Shown: one piece after another, positions 46,722 to 59,400 of the stretch
Numbering within the stretch: position 1 is the stretch's first letter
Layout of the letters: every line of letters begins with the position of its first letter
Assembly (NCBI GenBank): GCA_017541885.1
Contig: JAFXYF010000011.1
Location: 1 to 64,000 of the forward strand
DNA length: 64,000 nucleotides
DNA from: Bacilli bacterium
Lineage (GTDB): Bacteria > Bacillota_I > Bacilli_A > RF39 > UBA660
Direction of reading: 5' to 3'
The notes under the pieces: generated by a model
What the model was told of the DNA's origin: nothing
What the model saw: only the letters and a program-made list of their open reading frames with translations
Databases searched by the model: none
Position numbers and translations under genes: made by a program

Positions 46722-46769
46722 ATGAGCCGTAATATCATTTTTGGACAACTTAATCTTAACAATTACTAA
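46722..46769 (+). CDS. Possible 15-codon Asn-rich leader peptide
   Basis: ATG-to-TAA frame encoding MSRNIIFGQLNLNNY, with four Asn, three of them in the last five codons. Its stop codon is the first base pair region of a terminator hairpin. An AGGTTGATG stretch offers a weak ribosome binding site, and ATGATAT/ATATCAT (46717-46738) could hide the start codon. The layout is that of an attenuation leader; translation is not proven. Confidence 0.45.
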   Translation: MSRNIIFGQLNLNNY

Positions 46770-46797
46770 ACGACGCTACCAGTGCCGTTTTTTTTAG
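46768..46797 (+). terminator. Leader terminator/attenuator before the phosphoesterase gene
   Basis: AAACGACGCT/AGTGCCGTTT stem (one mismatch, one G-U) with ACC loop and eight Ts, only 11 nt before the next ATG, so it controls that gene rather than ending the previous one. Confidence 0.7.
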
Positions 46798-46807
46798 GGA
46801 GGAAAAT

Positions 46808-49800
46808 ATGGCTAGGAGTCAAGATCTAAAGAAATTTAGAGAAACAAATTTAACAACTTATTTAGAGAACAATGGTATGACTTTTGATACGGAAATACCA
46901 AAAAGCGAAAGAGTAAAATTATGCTCATCAGATGATTTCACAGGGGTAGTGGATGAATTCGAAGACAAATATACTGGCGAGAAAGCACCTGTCATGATAG
47001 GACATGTAGGTGGTTTTTATGTTACCGCTTCACTTGCAGGTCTATCAGATCATATTTCAAAAACAAAACCTTATGTATTATTTTTTGATAGAAAAAATGC
47101 TAATGTAGAGAATGCTTTATATGACACATTATTGATGAAGACATGTAAGTCAAAAGAAGAATATATTTGTAGATTATTTAATCTTTCAAAGACAGATATT
47201 ATTAAAGCATTAAAACCTTCTTTATATGTAGGTTATGTAGAAGAAGTATTATCTGAAGAAAATGATTTTACTGGATTAAATAAAAGAGAAAAGAAAGAAA
47301 AATTAAAAGTTTTATATGAAAAGAATGCAAAAGAAATAGATGCAAAAATAGAAAAAGAATATGTAAAAGATGAAGTAATTGTAGAATTAATAGAAAATGA
47401 CTTTAATTTAACAAAGATAAATAAGTATGCTTTATCAAGACCTTATGATGATGCAAAACATTTAGAATTATTAACTGAGCATACTAAGAAAAGATTAAGT
47501 AAAAAAGAATATGAAGTATTTGAAAGATTAGCAACTCATATGACTAAATATCTTGCTAGAGGTGAAAATTATCATGACCTAGTTCATTATCTAAGTGAAG
47601 ATATTAAGAAAAACGGAGATAAACATATCTTAGCAAATGATCATATCTTTAAAGGATATAAGAATCTATTTAATGGTAGAGGAAGCTATGTTAAATTCTT
47701 ATCTGGAATTGATATTAGTACTCAAAAAGGTGTTAAGAAACTAGAAGAAGTACTAAGAAGAGACGGCTTTATTCCAGAAAATATTAAAGAAAATTCATTC
47801 CCAATTGACTTAGCATTTGTTCCTCATATGACTCAATTAAAAGAAGCATATCCATTAATTAAACAAAATGTTCAAGACTATATAATGGTCTATAGAGATA
47901 AGAAAACAAGTTATTTCGTAACAAATAGTACTGCAACTCTAGATGAAAAAACTCTAGAAAGTATAGGAGCAGCATTTATTGATTATGAAAGACAAAATAG
48001 AAGAGAATTAAAGAATTTATCAAAGATAGAAGAACGTGATGGATACCCATTATTAATGTTCATGGCAGGTTCTAACTTTGGTAATATTTATCATAGTGAA
48101 GTAGATACTAATAATATGATTGATATGGCTATAGCAAATCATGTTGATACTATTTATATTCAAGGATTAATATATTCAACATATTATCATAATCAAACTT
48201 CTAGTAGATTATTAACAGATCCTACATATGAAACATTAGATTCAAGACTAGAAGCAGCACAAAAAGTAATTAAAAAATTAAATAATGCTGGAATTAAAGT
48301 TGTATATCAAATGGGTGATGAAGAATATAACTTATATCAAGACTTATTTAGAATCTATGTAAGAGAACAAGGAGTAAAAGGAAATAACTTCTTAAAAAGA
48401 GAAGATTTAAGAAGCAAATTCGATTGGGTAAGACCAGTTATAATTCAAGAATTAATTCCTTATTTAATAAGAAGTGGAGAAGATGTAGCAAATCTTTATA
48501 CTGATGAAGAAACAAGAACTAATGTATCTAAATTATGTCATGCAATTAAAAGATATAGAGAAGGTCTTCCTTTAGGAGATTTAGCTGGATTAATTAAACC
48601 AGAATTCCTAGAAGATACAGATATGTTTAGAGTAGTTTATTCAACAATAGATAAATATAGTAAAGATGATCCAGCAATTGCTGTTAACTTAATCGCATCA
48701 AACGGAAGAAGTACAAAAGGTAATGCTAGTGTTATTAAGAATTTAAGACTATATCAATCAGATGTAGTAGATAAAGCTAAATTAAAACAAACTCCACAAT
48801 TATTTGTAGATAGTAAACAACCATTCATGCAAATAGCATATGAAGGTGATGAATTTACTATGAATGTTCCACCTATGATAAATGATAGTTTCTATATGGA
48901 ACATCCTGATCTACTTGCAGGTATTAAAGAACATGTAATAGGAGATCCTACATATAAAAGAGTTACTCAAGTAAATGCAAAACCAAATTATCCTGGAGGA
49001 TGGATGATTTCAGGCGATATCCGTGATCGTATGCTTATAGTTCCATACTATAAGAGAGTAAAAGAAGTAATGGATCATGTCCAAAAGACAGGTAAAAAGA
49101 TGGATTTAAAAACAGTAGGTATTATTAATGATTGGCATATTGGTTCTACTACAGAACGTCCAGAATATGCAGTTAAATTCTTAGATTATTTATTCTATGA
49201 ATGCAATCCTACAGGAATAGTTGTAAATGGAGATCTACAACAAGGATATAACTTTGGAAAATATCCAAATGAGTCTCGTCATGTAGCCGCAACTTCTATG
49301 ACACAACAAATGATAAGTGCTAATAAATTAATGAGACCATATCTAAGAAGTGGATTTGGAGTTGTATCTGGAGACTTTGATAAAGCAGATCCTAATACTA
49401 CTGCAAAGATTATGGCTCATTTAACAAATGCAAAATTAATTGAAAAATTTGATGGATTATATGGAAAAGTAGATAGAGTAAAACGAGGAGTAGATTACAA
49501 GAAAGTAGATCTAAAATTACCAGAAGAATTAAAACCATATGAAAAAGCAATAAGAGATAAATTATCTAAAGTAGTTAATCTTGAATTTATGGATATCGTT
49601 GAAGGTAACCATGAATGGAATAGTGACTGGGATCACAAAGGATATAATGAAATAGAATTACTAAGACAAGAATTAGATACATTAAAAGATGCAAGTGGTA
49701 GTGACATTGATGTTACACTTACAGAATTCTTAGTTAATAGTAAAGGAGACTTTGTAAATGCTCCATATGGCTTTAGAACAATAAATGGTTATAATAACCT

Positions 49801-50278
49801 TTATGCTCACTGCTTTAAAGGTGGAGGAGGAACATCATCTCCAACAGTATCTATTTCTAAATGGTTAGGAAGCATGGCTCCAAACCTTCCAAGAATTGAT
49901 AAAATAAACTCTGCACATTACCATTTATTTGAAACATCAGTAATTGATAATACTTTAATTACAATTACAGGTTCTAGTGCAGGACAATCTGGATTTGAAC
50001 AAAACTTAGGATATAGTAGTCAACCACTATTTGTAGTAGAACGATACTTACCAGATGGTAGAATTGTAATGGAAACAATCGGTACTAAATTCCTAGATAA
50101 GTATCAAATCAAGAATCCATATATTAAAGAAATTGGCTTAGAAAACTTCATTCAAAAATGTATGACTGAAGAAGCAACTATATTTGATAGAGATAAACCT
50201 AAACAAATTCAAAAAATCTACCAAAGACAATTACAAGCAAAAGATCCAAATAAGATTATTGGACCAAAAATTGATTAA
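46808..50278 (+). CDS. Large metallophosphoesterase of unknown family
   Basis: The 1,156-aa protein carries a complete calcineurin-like metallophosphoesterase set in its C-terminal third: D775-W-H777 (NDWHIGS), G-D809 (VNGDLQQG), G-N934-H935-E (VEGNHEW), AHCFKGG, and H1037-Y-H1039. The preceding ~770 residues have no family I recognise. Residues ~410-520 look like a decayed second copy (LLMFMAGSNFGNIYHS, VDTIYIQGLIYS, VVYQMGDEEYN). There is no signal or membrane helix, so it is cytoplasmic; nuclease or phosphodiesterase activity on nucleic acid is plausible. GGGAGGA precedes the ATG, directly behind a terminator-type leader. It is a single-gene unit with a downstream terminator. Confidence 0.8.
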   Translation: MARSQDLKKFRETNLTTYLENNGMTFDTEIPKSERVKLCSSDDFTGVVDEFEDKYTGEKAPVMIGHVGGFYVTASLAGLSDHISKTKPYVLFFDRKNANVENALYDTLLMKTCKSKEEYICRLFNLSKTDIIKALKPSLYVGYVEEVLSEENDFTGLNKREKKEKLKVLYEKNAKEIDAKIEKEYVKDEVIVELIENDFNLTKINKYALSRPYDDAKHLELLTEHTKKRLSKKEYEVFERLATHMTKYLARGENYHDLVHYLSEDIKKNGDKHILANDHIFKGYKNLFNGRGSYVKFLSGIDISTQKGVKKLEEVLRRDGFIPENIKENSFPIDLAFVPHMTQLKEAYPLIKQNVQDYIMVYRDKKTSYFVTNSTATLDEKTLESIGAAFIDYERQNRRELKNLSKIEERDGYPLLMFMAGSNFGNIYHSEVDTNNMIDMAIANHVDTIYIQGLIYSTYYHNQTSSRLLTDPTYETLDSRLEAAQKVIKKLNNAGIKVVYQMGDEEYNLYQDLFRIYVREQGVKGNNFLKREDLRSKFDWVRPVIIQELIPYLIRSGEDVANLYTDEETRTNVSKLCHAIKRYREGLPLGDLAGLIKPEFLEDTDMFRVVYSTIDKYSKDDPAIAVNLIASNGRSTKGNASVIKNLRLYQSDVVDKAKLKQTPQLFVDSKQPFMQIAYEGDEFTMNVPPMINDSFYMEHPDLLAGIKEHVIGDPTYKRVTQVNAKPNYPGGWMISGDIRDRMLIVPYYKRVKEVMDHVQKTGKKMDLKTVGIINDWHIGSTTERPEYAVKFLDYLFYECNPTGIVVNGDLQQGYNFGKYPNESRHVAATSMTQQMISANKLMRPYLRSGFGVVSGDFDKADPNTTAKIMAHLTNAKLIEKFDGLYGKVDRVKRGVDYKKVDLKLPEELKPYEKAIRDKLSKVVNLEFMDIVEGNHEWNSDWDHKGYNEIELLRQELDTLKDASGSDIDVTLTEFLVNSKGDFVNAPYGFRTINGYNNLYAHCFKGGGGTSSPTVSISKWLGSMAPNLPRIDKINSAHYHLFETSVIDNTLITITGSSAGQSGFEQNLGYSSQPLFVVERYLPDGRIVMETIGTKFLDKYQIKNPYIKEIGLENFIQKCMTEEATIFDRDKPKQIQKIYQRQLQAKDPNKIIGPKID

Positions 50279-50303
50279 AAAGGCGACATATGTCGCTTTT
50301 TTT
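50277..50303 (+). terminator. Intrinsic terminator
   Basis: GCGACA/TGTCGC palindrome followed by seven Ts. Confidence 0.75.
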
Positions 50304-50417
50304 GTTGTATAAAACTAAAAAATTAAATTCATAACCTTTTTAGAAAGAAAAAAATAATTTGCTCTAAAGAAAATGAAAAAATCTTTCGTTTTTTTAGGCA
50401 AAAATCGTTAATTTTTC

Positions 50418-50446
50418 TTGACTTTAAAAGCTCAAATGATTATTAT
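50418..50446 (+). promoter_or_regulatory. Promoter of the giant adhesin gene
   Basis: TTGACT, 17 nt, TATTAT. The gap 50304-50417 is an AT-rich stretch without other visible signals. Confidence 0.55.
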
Positions 50447-50491
50447 ATAAAGCCATACCGATGGGTGCATTCATAAGAAAGGGTGAATTTA

Positions 50492-53400
50492 ATGAAAGAT
50501 TCAGGGGGCAATAATAAGAAAAAAGCCTTAAGCTATAAGACTTTTGCATTAGTCTTAATAGCTGTTTTAAGTGTGGTCTTTTTTGCTTTTGGCGGATGGA
50601 ACAGAGTTCAATCTGCAATAGTTGATTTACAAAAAAGATTCGCAGATAATGAAGAAATCGACGGAAAGGAAAGAACAGATAACGGTGATGGTACATATAA
50701 ATTATCATTAAGTGTTACAGGTGATGCAGATACTGATACTAGAACACCACATGCTAATATCTTAATAGTATATGATCAATCTGGATCAATGCTAGCACAT
50801 TTAGCATCTAGCAAAGGATCATTTGGACACACAGGAACATTACAATCTTCTGGTTGGGAACAATTATATAAGACACGTGTTTCTCATGGAAGTGGTTATG
50901 GTAGATACTATACTTGTAGCAATCCAATAACAGATGCAGAAGAATATACTGGTACATTATATTATGACAGTAATGGAAATGGGCAAGGTGGATGTACAGA
51001 ATATAGTGGAAATAGATATTCAGCAATAACTCGTGCAGCAAGTGCAGAAAAAACTGTATATGATTTTGCTAATGCATTATTAAGTAAGAATCCAACAAGT
51101 GGACAAGATACTGATGCTGTAGAGATGGCTTTAGTAACATTTAATACAAATTCTCCTGTTTCAGGATCATCAGATCCTGCTCAAGGATGGACTAGTAGCA
51201 AGACTACTTTTACTAACTTATTTAGTAATACAGGAACATCTTATAAGAGATCATATTCTGGTTTAACAAACTGGCAACAAGCATTAACAAAAGCACGTAG
51301 TGTATTAGAAGATGCTGATGGTGATCAAACATTCGTAGTTTTCGTAACAGATGGTGCACCAACTGTATATCAAACTAATTATGGAACAAGCGATAAAGTA
51401 AATCCAGATGTAGCATATCCATATGCAAAAACTCCTGCTTACAATTTAAATCACTTTAAGACTCAAAATGGTCAAAACAATGGTTCAGTAGTTGCAACAG
51501 GTGGAAATACAACATTATATGGTGTATATGCATTTGGTGATGAAGCAGACTTCTTAGATGATTTAATCTATTATGCAAAAGATGGTACTGCTAGACCTGC
51601 TTCACAAGGTGGAGAAACTTCAGCAACTGTAGATACTACAAATTACTATAATGCTTCTGATAGTGCTGCTTTAACATCATCATTAGCAGACATCTTTAAC
51701 TCTATAGTAAATACTGTAGGTTTAGGAGAAGCATTTATTCAAGATGGAACTACTCAAAAAGTTGAAACAACATCAGGTGATATTTCAACATTACTAGAAG
51801 TAGATGAAAACTCATTTGAATATTGGATGGAGTTCCCAATTACTAATAATAAAATTACAAGAGTTGACCCACTATCAGGTACTGAATATGAAATAAGTTT
51901 AAGAAAAGATAATGCAACAGGAAAAATCATTGCATCATCTACTTATTGGGGAGAAAACTCTGATATAGAAGTTGATGGAGAACTAAGTGTTGGAACATTT
52001 AAATATAAATGGGAAACAGCTAATAAGTTATATAACTTTAATCCTCCAGCAGCAACATTCGATAAATATGATGAAGAAACAAATCCAGATGGTTCAGGAC
52101 AAGTTAAATGGCCATTAGGTAAAGTAGAAGAAAATGGAACAGTAATTCAAGAAGGTGTAGGAACATTATTAGATGGTGTAAAATACACTGTTACTTTTGA
52201 TGTATACCCATCACAAGAAACATATGATACTGTTGCAAGTATTAAGAATGCAGATAATGCTCAAACTGCATATAATAATTTAGATGCAAATATTAAGAAG
52301 TATTTAAAATATGAAAATGGAACATTTACTCTTGAAACAAATACAAATGCAACATTAACATATACAGATACTCATGATGGAAATACAACTCCAACTACTA
52401 AGAAATATAGAAATCCAGATCCAGTAGTTACAGTAGCATCTGAAATGGATGTTGAAAAAGTTTGGTTAAATCAATTAGATGCAAAAGCAGCACCTGACAA
52501 TTTAACATTAAACATGAACGTTGTAAGAGATAACGTTGAAGTATCTGGATTAAGCGTTGAAGTTAAAAAATCAAATAACTGGAAAGATTCAGTAGCAATT
52601 GCTACAGGATTAATGAGAACAAAAGTTGTAGATGGAAAAACAGTTGTTGAAGTATTAGATAAAGGACATGATTATACTTTAACAGAACCAGTTATTAATC
52701 AACCAGACTTCAAGTCATATCAATGGGAACTACAAATGGAAACAGTTCACCCAATGATAATCAATGGACAATTAACAACATTAATTGAAGTACCAACAAA
52801 TGAAATCCCATCTGGAATGGCTTCAACTGATGAGGTTTATAAATTTAATGGACATACTTTCTATAGATTTAATGGAAAAGTATATTATGACAAAGTAGTA
52901 CCAACTGCTGGACAAGCTCAAACAAATGCACAATTAAATGCATATAACATCCGTAAGAGTAACTTTAACTTTACAAAGAAAGTAGAAGGAGATCCAGTTG
53001 GTGGAGAAGCATTTACATTTACATTTAAAGTTGATAATACAACAAATGAAGATGTATGGTTCTCAGTATGTGATCCTGCAAAATTAGCTTCATTAGGAAA
53101 AACATGTGAAGATGCAGATGCAAACACATACTATGAAAGAGAAATAGGTGTTCAAGGTGCTACAGCAGAAGAAGGAGACACTGGATACTTCTTTGCACCA
53201 GATAATACAAATATTACTTTAAATATAAAAGATGGATGGAATGTTCGTGTAACAAATATTGGAACAGGTTCTACATATAACATTACTGAATCTGCACCAG
53301 AATCACCATTCACTTTAACAAATATTGATGGAACAGTAACAATTAGTGTTCCAGAATTACCTGCAAATGCAGTACAAACTTCAGAAGGAGTTTATACTGT

Positions 53401-56400
53401 AACAGCAGCAGATGGAACTGTAACAACATATAAAGCAGTAGGAGATCATTATGAATATGAATATACTCCTAATACAAATGTACAAAACAGAACTCTATCT
53501 GGACAAATTATTGCACCAAACAATACATATAGTGCAGTATTTACAAATACTTATCCAAAAACTCATTTAACAGTTAATAAAGTATGGAATGTAGCAGAAG
53601 ATGCTAAAAAACCTGTAGAAGTAACTTTATATAGATCAGTAAGTGGTGGAGAAAAGCAAAAAGTTACACAAACAGGATTAACTAATCCAGTTACATTAAA
53701 TGCAGCTAATAATTGGACATATACATTTAAAGATTTAGATTTATATGATACAAATAATAGAGTATATGATTACTTTACAGAAGAGTCAGAAATTACTGGT
53801 GGAACATATGTAACAACATATGAAGGAAAAGAAGATATCGTAGTAAGTGCTACAGATATTCCAGCAAATACTGAATCAATTGATGTAAATGTAACAATCG
53901 GTACAGAAACACAAGTTGTAACATTAAATAAAGAAAACAACTGGAGAGTAACAATTCCAGAAGTTAATTATGTAAATGAAGATGGAACAATTAAATATGT
54001 TTCAGTACGTTCAACAAGTAGTGCAGAAATTCACTATGCATTAACAAATAAAACAAATACAATTACAAATGAAGAAAGAGTAAATATTTCAGGTACTAAG
54101 ACTTGGACAGATACAAATAACCAAGATGGATTAAGACCTGAAACTATTACAATTCATTTAAATGCAGATGGAAATGGTATTGCAGAAACAACTGTAAGAC
54201 CAGCACAAGATGGATCTTGGACATATGCATTTAATAACTATCCAAAATATAAATATGATGAAGCAACAAAAACTTATGTAGCTATTGTTTATACAATTAC
54301 AGAAGATGTTGTTGCAAACTATACAACAGATATTCCAGAAGGATCATATGATGTAACAAATACTCATATTCCATTTGAGACAACTGTAACAGTTATTAAG
54401 AATTGGAATGATGATGATAACAGAGATGGATTAAGACCAGAATCAGTTAAATTCAAAGTTACAGATAATAAGGGATTAATGATTCCAGGATTTACTGATA
54501 ATACAGAATTATCATTAACTGAAGGTACTGATGGTAACTGGGTATATACTAAGACAGGATTACCAAGAAGAGCCGCTGGACAAGAAATCACTTATAGTGT
54601 TGTTGAAATTACAAGACCAACTGGATATGTACCTGCAGATGCAGATAACGAACCTGTTGTAACAGTTGAAAAGGGAGCAACAGAATTAGGTGCTCAAGTA
54701 TTCACAATTGAATATACAAATGTTCATACACCTTCTGTAGTACCAATCAGTGGTGAAAAACATTGGTCTGATAATGATGATCAAGATGGTTTAAGACCAA
54801 CATCATTAACAGTAGAATTAATTGGTACAGTTTATGCAGAAGATGGAAAAACAGTATTAGAAACAATTAATACTGGAAAAACAGCTACACTTCCAAATGC
54901 TGATGGAAGTTGGACATATGACTTTGGTAATATGCCAGAGTATCAAGATGGATATGTTGGTCGTCATATTACATACTCTGTAAGAGAGACTGCAGTTCCA
55001 AGTGGATATACAGAAACACAAGGACCAAATACATATGATATTACAAACTCTCATACACCAGAAACAATTACAAAATCTGGTACAAAGACTTGGGAAGATA
55101 ATAATAACCAAGATGGTAAGAGACCAACAAGTATTACAGTACAATTAACTGGTAAGATTACAGTTACAAATACTGATGGATCTACAACTGAACAAACAGT
55201 TGAAACAAGAACTATCGATGTAGTACCAAATGCACAAGGTGCTTGGTCATACTCATTTGCAGGATTACCAAGATATGCAAATCATGGACAAGAAATTGTT
55301 TATACTGTTACTGATACAGTTAACGGATATAGTGCAACAAATAATAGTATGAATTTAGTTAATACATTAATACCTGAAACTGTCGATGTTGAAGGTGAAA
55401 AGATCTGGGACGATGCTAATAACCAAGACGGAATAAGACCACAATCAATTACCGTACAATTAGTTGGACAAGTTCTAGATACAGATGGAGAAACAGTATT
55501 AGCTACAATTGATACTACAGGAAAGACTGCTACATTATCAGAAGAAGCAGGATGGACTTATAAGTTCGAAGGATTACAAAAGAATATTAACTTAGGTACT
55601 GTTGAAAATCCTGATGTTCGTGAAATTACTTATACTGTAACTGACTCAGTTGATGGATATACTACAACAAGTGAGGGTTACAATGTTAAGAATACACACG
55701 TACCAGAAACAGTAGTATTTGATGGATTAAAAGACTGGGTTGATAATGATGATCAAGATGGTAAGAGACCAGAAAGTATTACAGTTAGATTAACTGGTAC
55801 AATTACAAAAGATGGAAGAACAGTTGAAGCTTACAGTGATGTAATTACAGTAACAGCAGCAACTGCAACAGAAGATGATGATAATAAGTGGGCATATGAA
55901 TTCAATCCAGCTCCAAAATATAAAGATGGTATTGAAATTCAATATGTTATTACTGAAGATGCTGTACCAGAATATACAAGTACTGGTGTTGCAGCAGCAG
56001 ATGGAACAATTACAAATACACATACTCCAGGAAAAGTAGATGTTGCAGGTTCTAAGACTTGGGATGATGCAAATAACCAAGATGGTAAGAGACCAACATC
56101 AATTTCAATCACTTTAACTGGAACTGTTAAATATCAAAAAGATGGTCAAGAAGTAACAGAAGTTGTAAGACCAGCAGTAACTAAGACAGTAACTGCAAAT
56201 GATAATTGGTCATGGAGTTGGCCAGGATTAGATAAATATGACAATGGTCATGAAATTATCTATACAATTTCTGAAACACAAGTTACAGATTACAATGAAC
56301 CAGTAGTAGATGGATATAATGTTAAGAATACACATACTCCAGAAACTACTAAGGTTGAAGGTAAGAAGACTTGGACAGATACAAATGACCAAGATGGTTT

Positions 56401-59400
56401 AAGACCAGCATCAATTGATATTACATTAAGTGCTGTTGTTAAATATACAAAAGATGGTCAAGAAGTAACTGAAACTGCAAGACCTGATGAAACTAAGACA
56501 GTTACAGCAGCAGAAAACTGGTCATGGAGTTGGGATCCACTTCCAAAATACTATCAAGGACATGAAATTGAATATACAATTACTGAAGGTGCTGTAAATT
56601 ATTACGAATCTGCAGTAACAGGATATGATGTAGAAAATACACATACTCCATTTGAAACAACAGTAACAGTTGTTAAGAACTGGAACGATGGAAATAACCA
56701 AGATGGATTAAGACCAGATGCTATTACATTTAGAGTAGCAGATGACAAGGGATTAATGATCCCAGGATTTACAGATGATACTGAATTAAGACTTACTGCT
56801 GATGAAGGTAATGTATGGACTTATACTAAGACTGGATTACCTAGACGTGCAGCAGGACAAGAAATTACTTATAGTGTTATCGAAATTTCAAGACCTGATG
56901 GATATACACCTGCTTCAGATAATGAACCAGTTGTAACAGAAGAAGTAAATGCAGAAACTAATGCAAAAACATTTACTATCGCATATACAAATGAACATAC
57001 ACCTGCAGTTGTAGATGTAAATGGTTCTAAGGAATGGGATGATGATGGAGATAGAGATGGTATTAGACCAACATCTATTAAGATCACATTAACTGGAACA
57101 ACTGAATATGAAGATGAAAATGGAAATAAGGTAACTGAAACAGTTAAAGAAGCTGAAACTAAGACAGTAACAGCAGCTGATAATTGGTCATGGAGTTGGC
57201 CAAACTTACCTAAGTTCAATAAAGGTCATGAAATTACATATACAATTTCAGAAGAAAAAGTAGCTGGATATAATGATCCAGAAGTTGACGGATATAACGT
57301 TAAGAATACACATAAACCTTCTGAAACATCAGTAAAAGTTAAGAAAGTATGGGCTGATGATAACAATAGAGATTTAATTAGACCAACTCAAGTATTAATT
57401 ACACTTTACGCTAATGATGCTGAATATGGACAATATCCAGTAACAATTAACGATGCAATTAATGCAAATGAATGGGAGATTACAATCGATCATCTACCAT
57501 TAAATGATAAAGGAAAAGTAATAACTTATACTGCAAAAGAAAAAGTTGTTTCTGAATCAGAAACAGATGTACCAGCAGGATATACAGAATCTCACTCTGG
57601 TACAACAGTTACAAATACACATACACCAGAACCTACACAAATCTCTGGTAAGAAGGTATGGAAAGATGATAGTGATAGAGATGGTAAGAGACCAACATCT
57701 ATTACAATCAATGTATATGATGAAGATGATAAGACAACAATTGTTAAATCAGAAACTGTATCTGGAAATAATACAGATGAAGAATGGTCATATACAATTT
57801 CAGGATTAAATAAATATAAGAACGTAAATGGTGAACGTAAGACAATCAACTACGTAGTAGATGAAGTATTACCAGCAGGATATACAAAAGCTATTGATGG
57901 AACTACAATCACTAATACTTATAATACTGAAAAGAAAAATATCCCAGTATCTAAGACATGGGTAGATGAAAAAGGCGAGAATTATCGTCCAACATCAATC
58001 ACTGTTAACTTATTAGCAGATGGTGTAAAAGTTGATGAAACTGTATTAAGTGATGAAAATGAATGGAAACATACATTTGAAAACTTACCAGTAAATAAAA
58101 ATCATGGTACTGGAACAGTAACTTATACTGTTGAAGAAGTAGAAACACAACAAATTAAAGATTATTATGATGTAACATATCCAGAAACTGGAGAAGATGA
58201 AGGATTAGTAATTGTTAATACAATTAAAGACTTATCTAAAGAAATTCCAGTTGTAAAAGTATGGGATGATGAAAATAATCGTGATAAAGTTAGACCTACA
58301 TCTATTACATTTACATTAAAGGGAACTGTACCAAGTAAGACTGATCCAGTTTATACTGATTCAATTACAATTTCTACAGCTGACGTAGATGCAAATGATG
58401 CAAATAGATGGGTATCTAAATTTGAAAATGTACCAATCTTCCATGAAGGTACATGGATTACTTACACAGTTGAAGAATCAGGAGTAGATACTGAAATGTA
58501 TCCAAATACTACAAACGTAACTGCAGCAGATGGAACAATAACACTTACAAACTCTCACTCTCATTTATTAAAAGATATCGTTGCTTCTAAAGCATGGGAC
58601 GATAATGATGATAATGATGGTAAGAGACCAGGAAGCGTTAAGATTACATTATATGCAGACGGAGTAGAACAAGAAACATTAGAAGCTACTGAAGATACTC
58701 AATGGAAAGTAACATTCAAAGATTATCCAGTAAATAGAGAAGGAAAAGTGGGAGAACCAATTGAATATACTGTTGCTGAAACAGATGAAAATATTCCTGA
58801 AGGATATGAACCATCAGTAGATGGATATACAATTACAAACTCTCATGAACCTGCAACTATTACTTACAAAGTAACTAAGAACTGGGAAGACTTTGATAAT
58901 AATGATGGTAAGAGACCAGACTTTATTACTGTACGTTTAGTAGGTAAAGTAGGAGATACAGTAGTAAAAGAAGAAGTAATGGACGTATATGAAATCAATG
59001 CAGGATTCGAAAATGAACCTTGGACATATGCATTCACTAACTTACCAAAATACTACAATAAAGAGTTAGTACAATATACATTAACAGAAGATAAAGTTGA
59101 CTTATATGAAACAGAAAAGATTACATTTGTAGAAAATACTGAAGAAACTACAGAGATTACAAATGAAATTACAAACTCACATGATAAGATTCCATATAAT
59201 GAAAATGGTGAAATCACTGTTAACAAATATTGGTATGATGAAAATGATAAGTATAAGAAGAGACCAGGAAGTATTACAGTTAACTTACTTGCATTTGATG
59301 AAGTAGTAGCAACTGCTGAATTATCAGAAGCAAATGATTGGACATTTACTTTCGAAAATCTTCCAAAATATATGATCAAAGACGGAGAAGTAGGAGTAGA

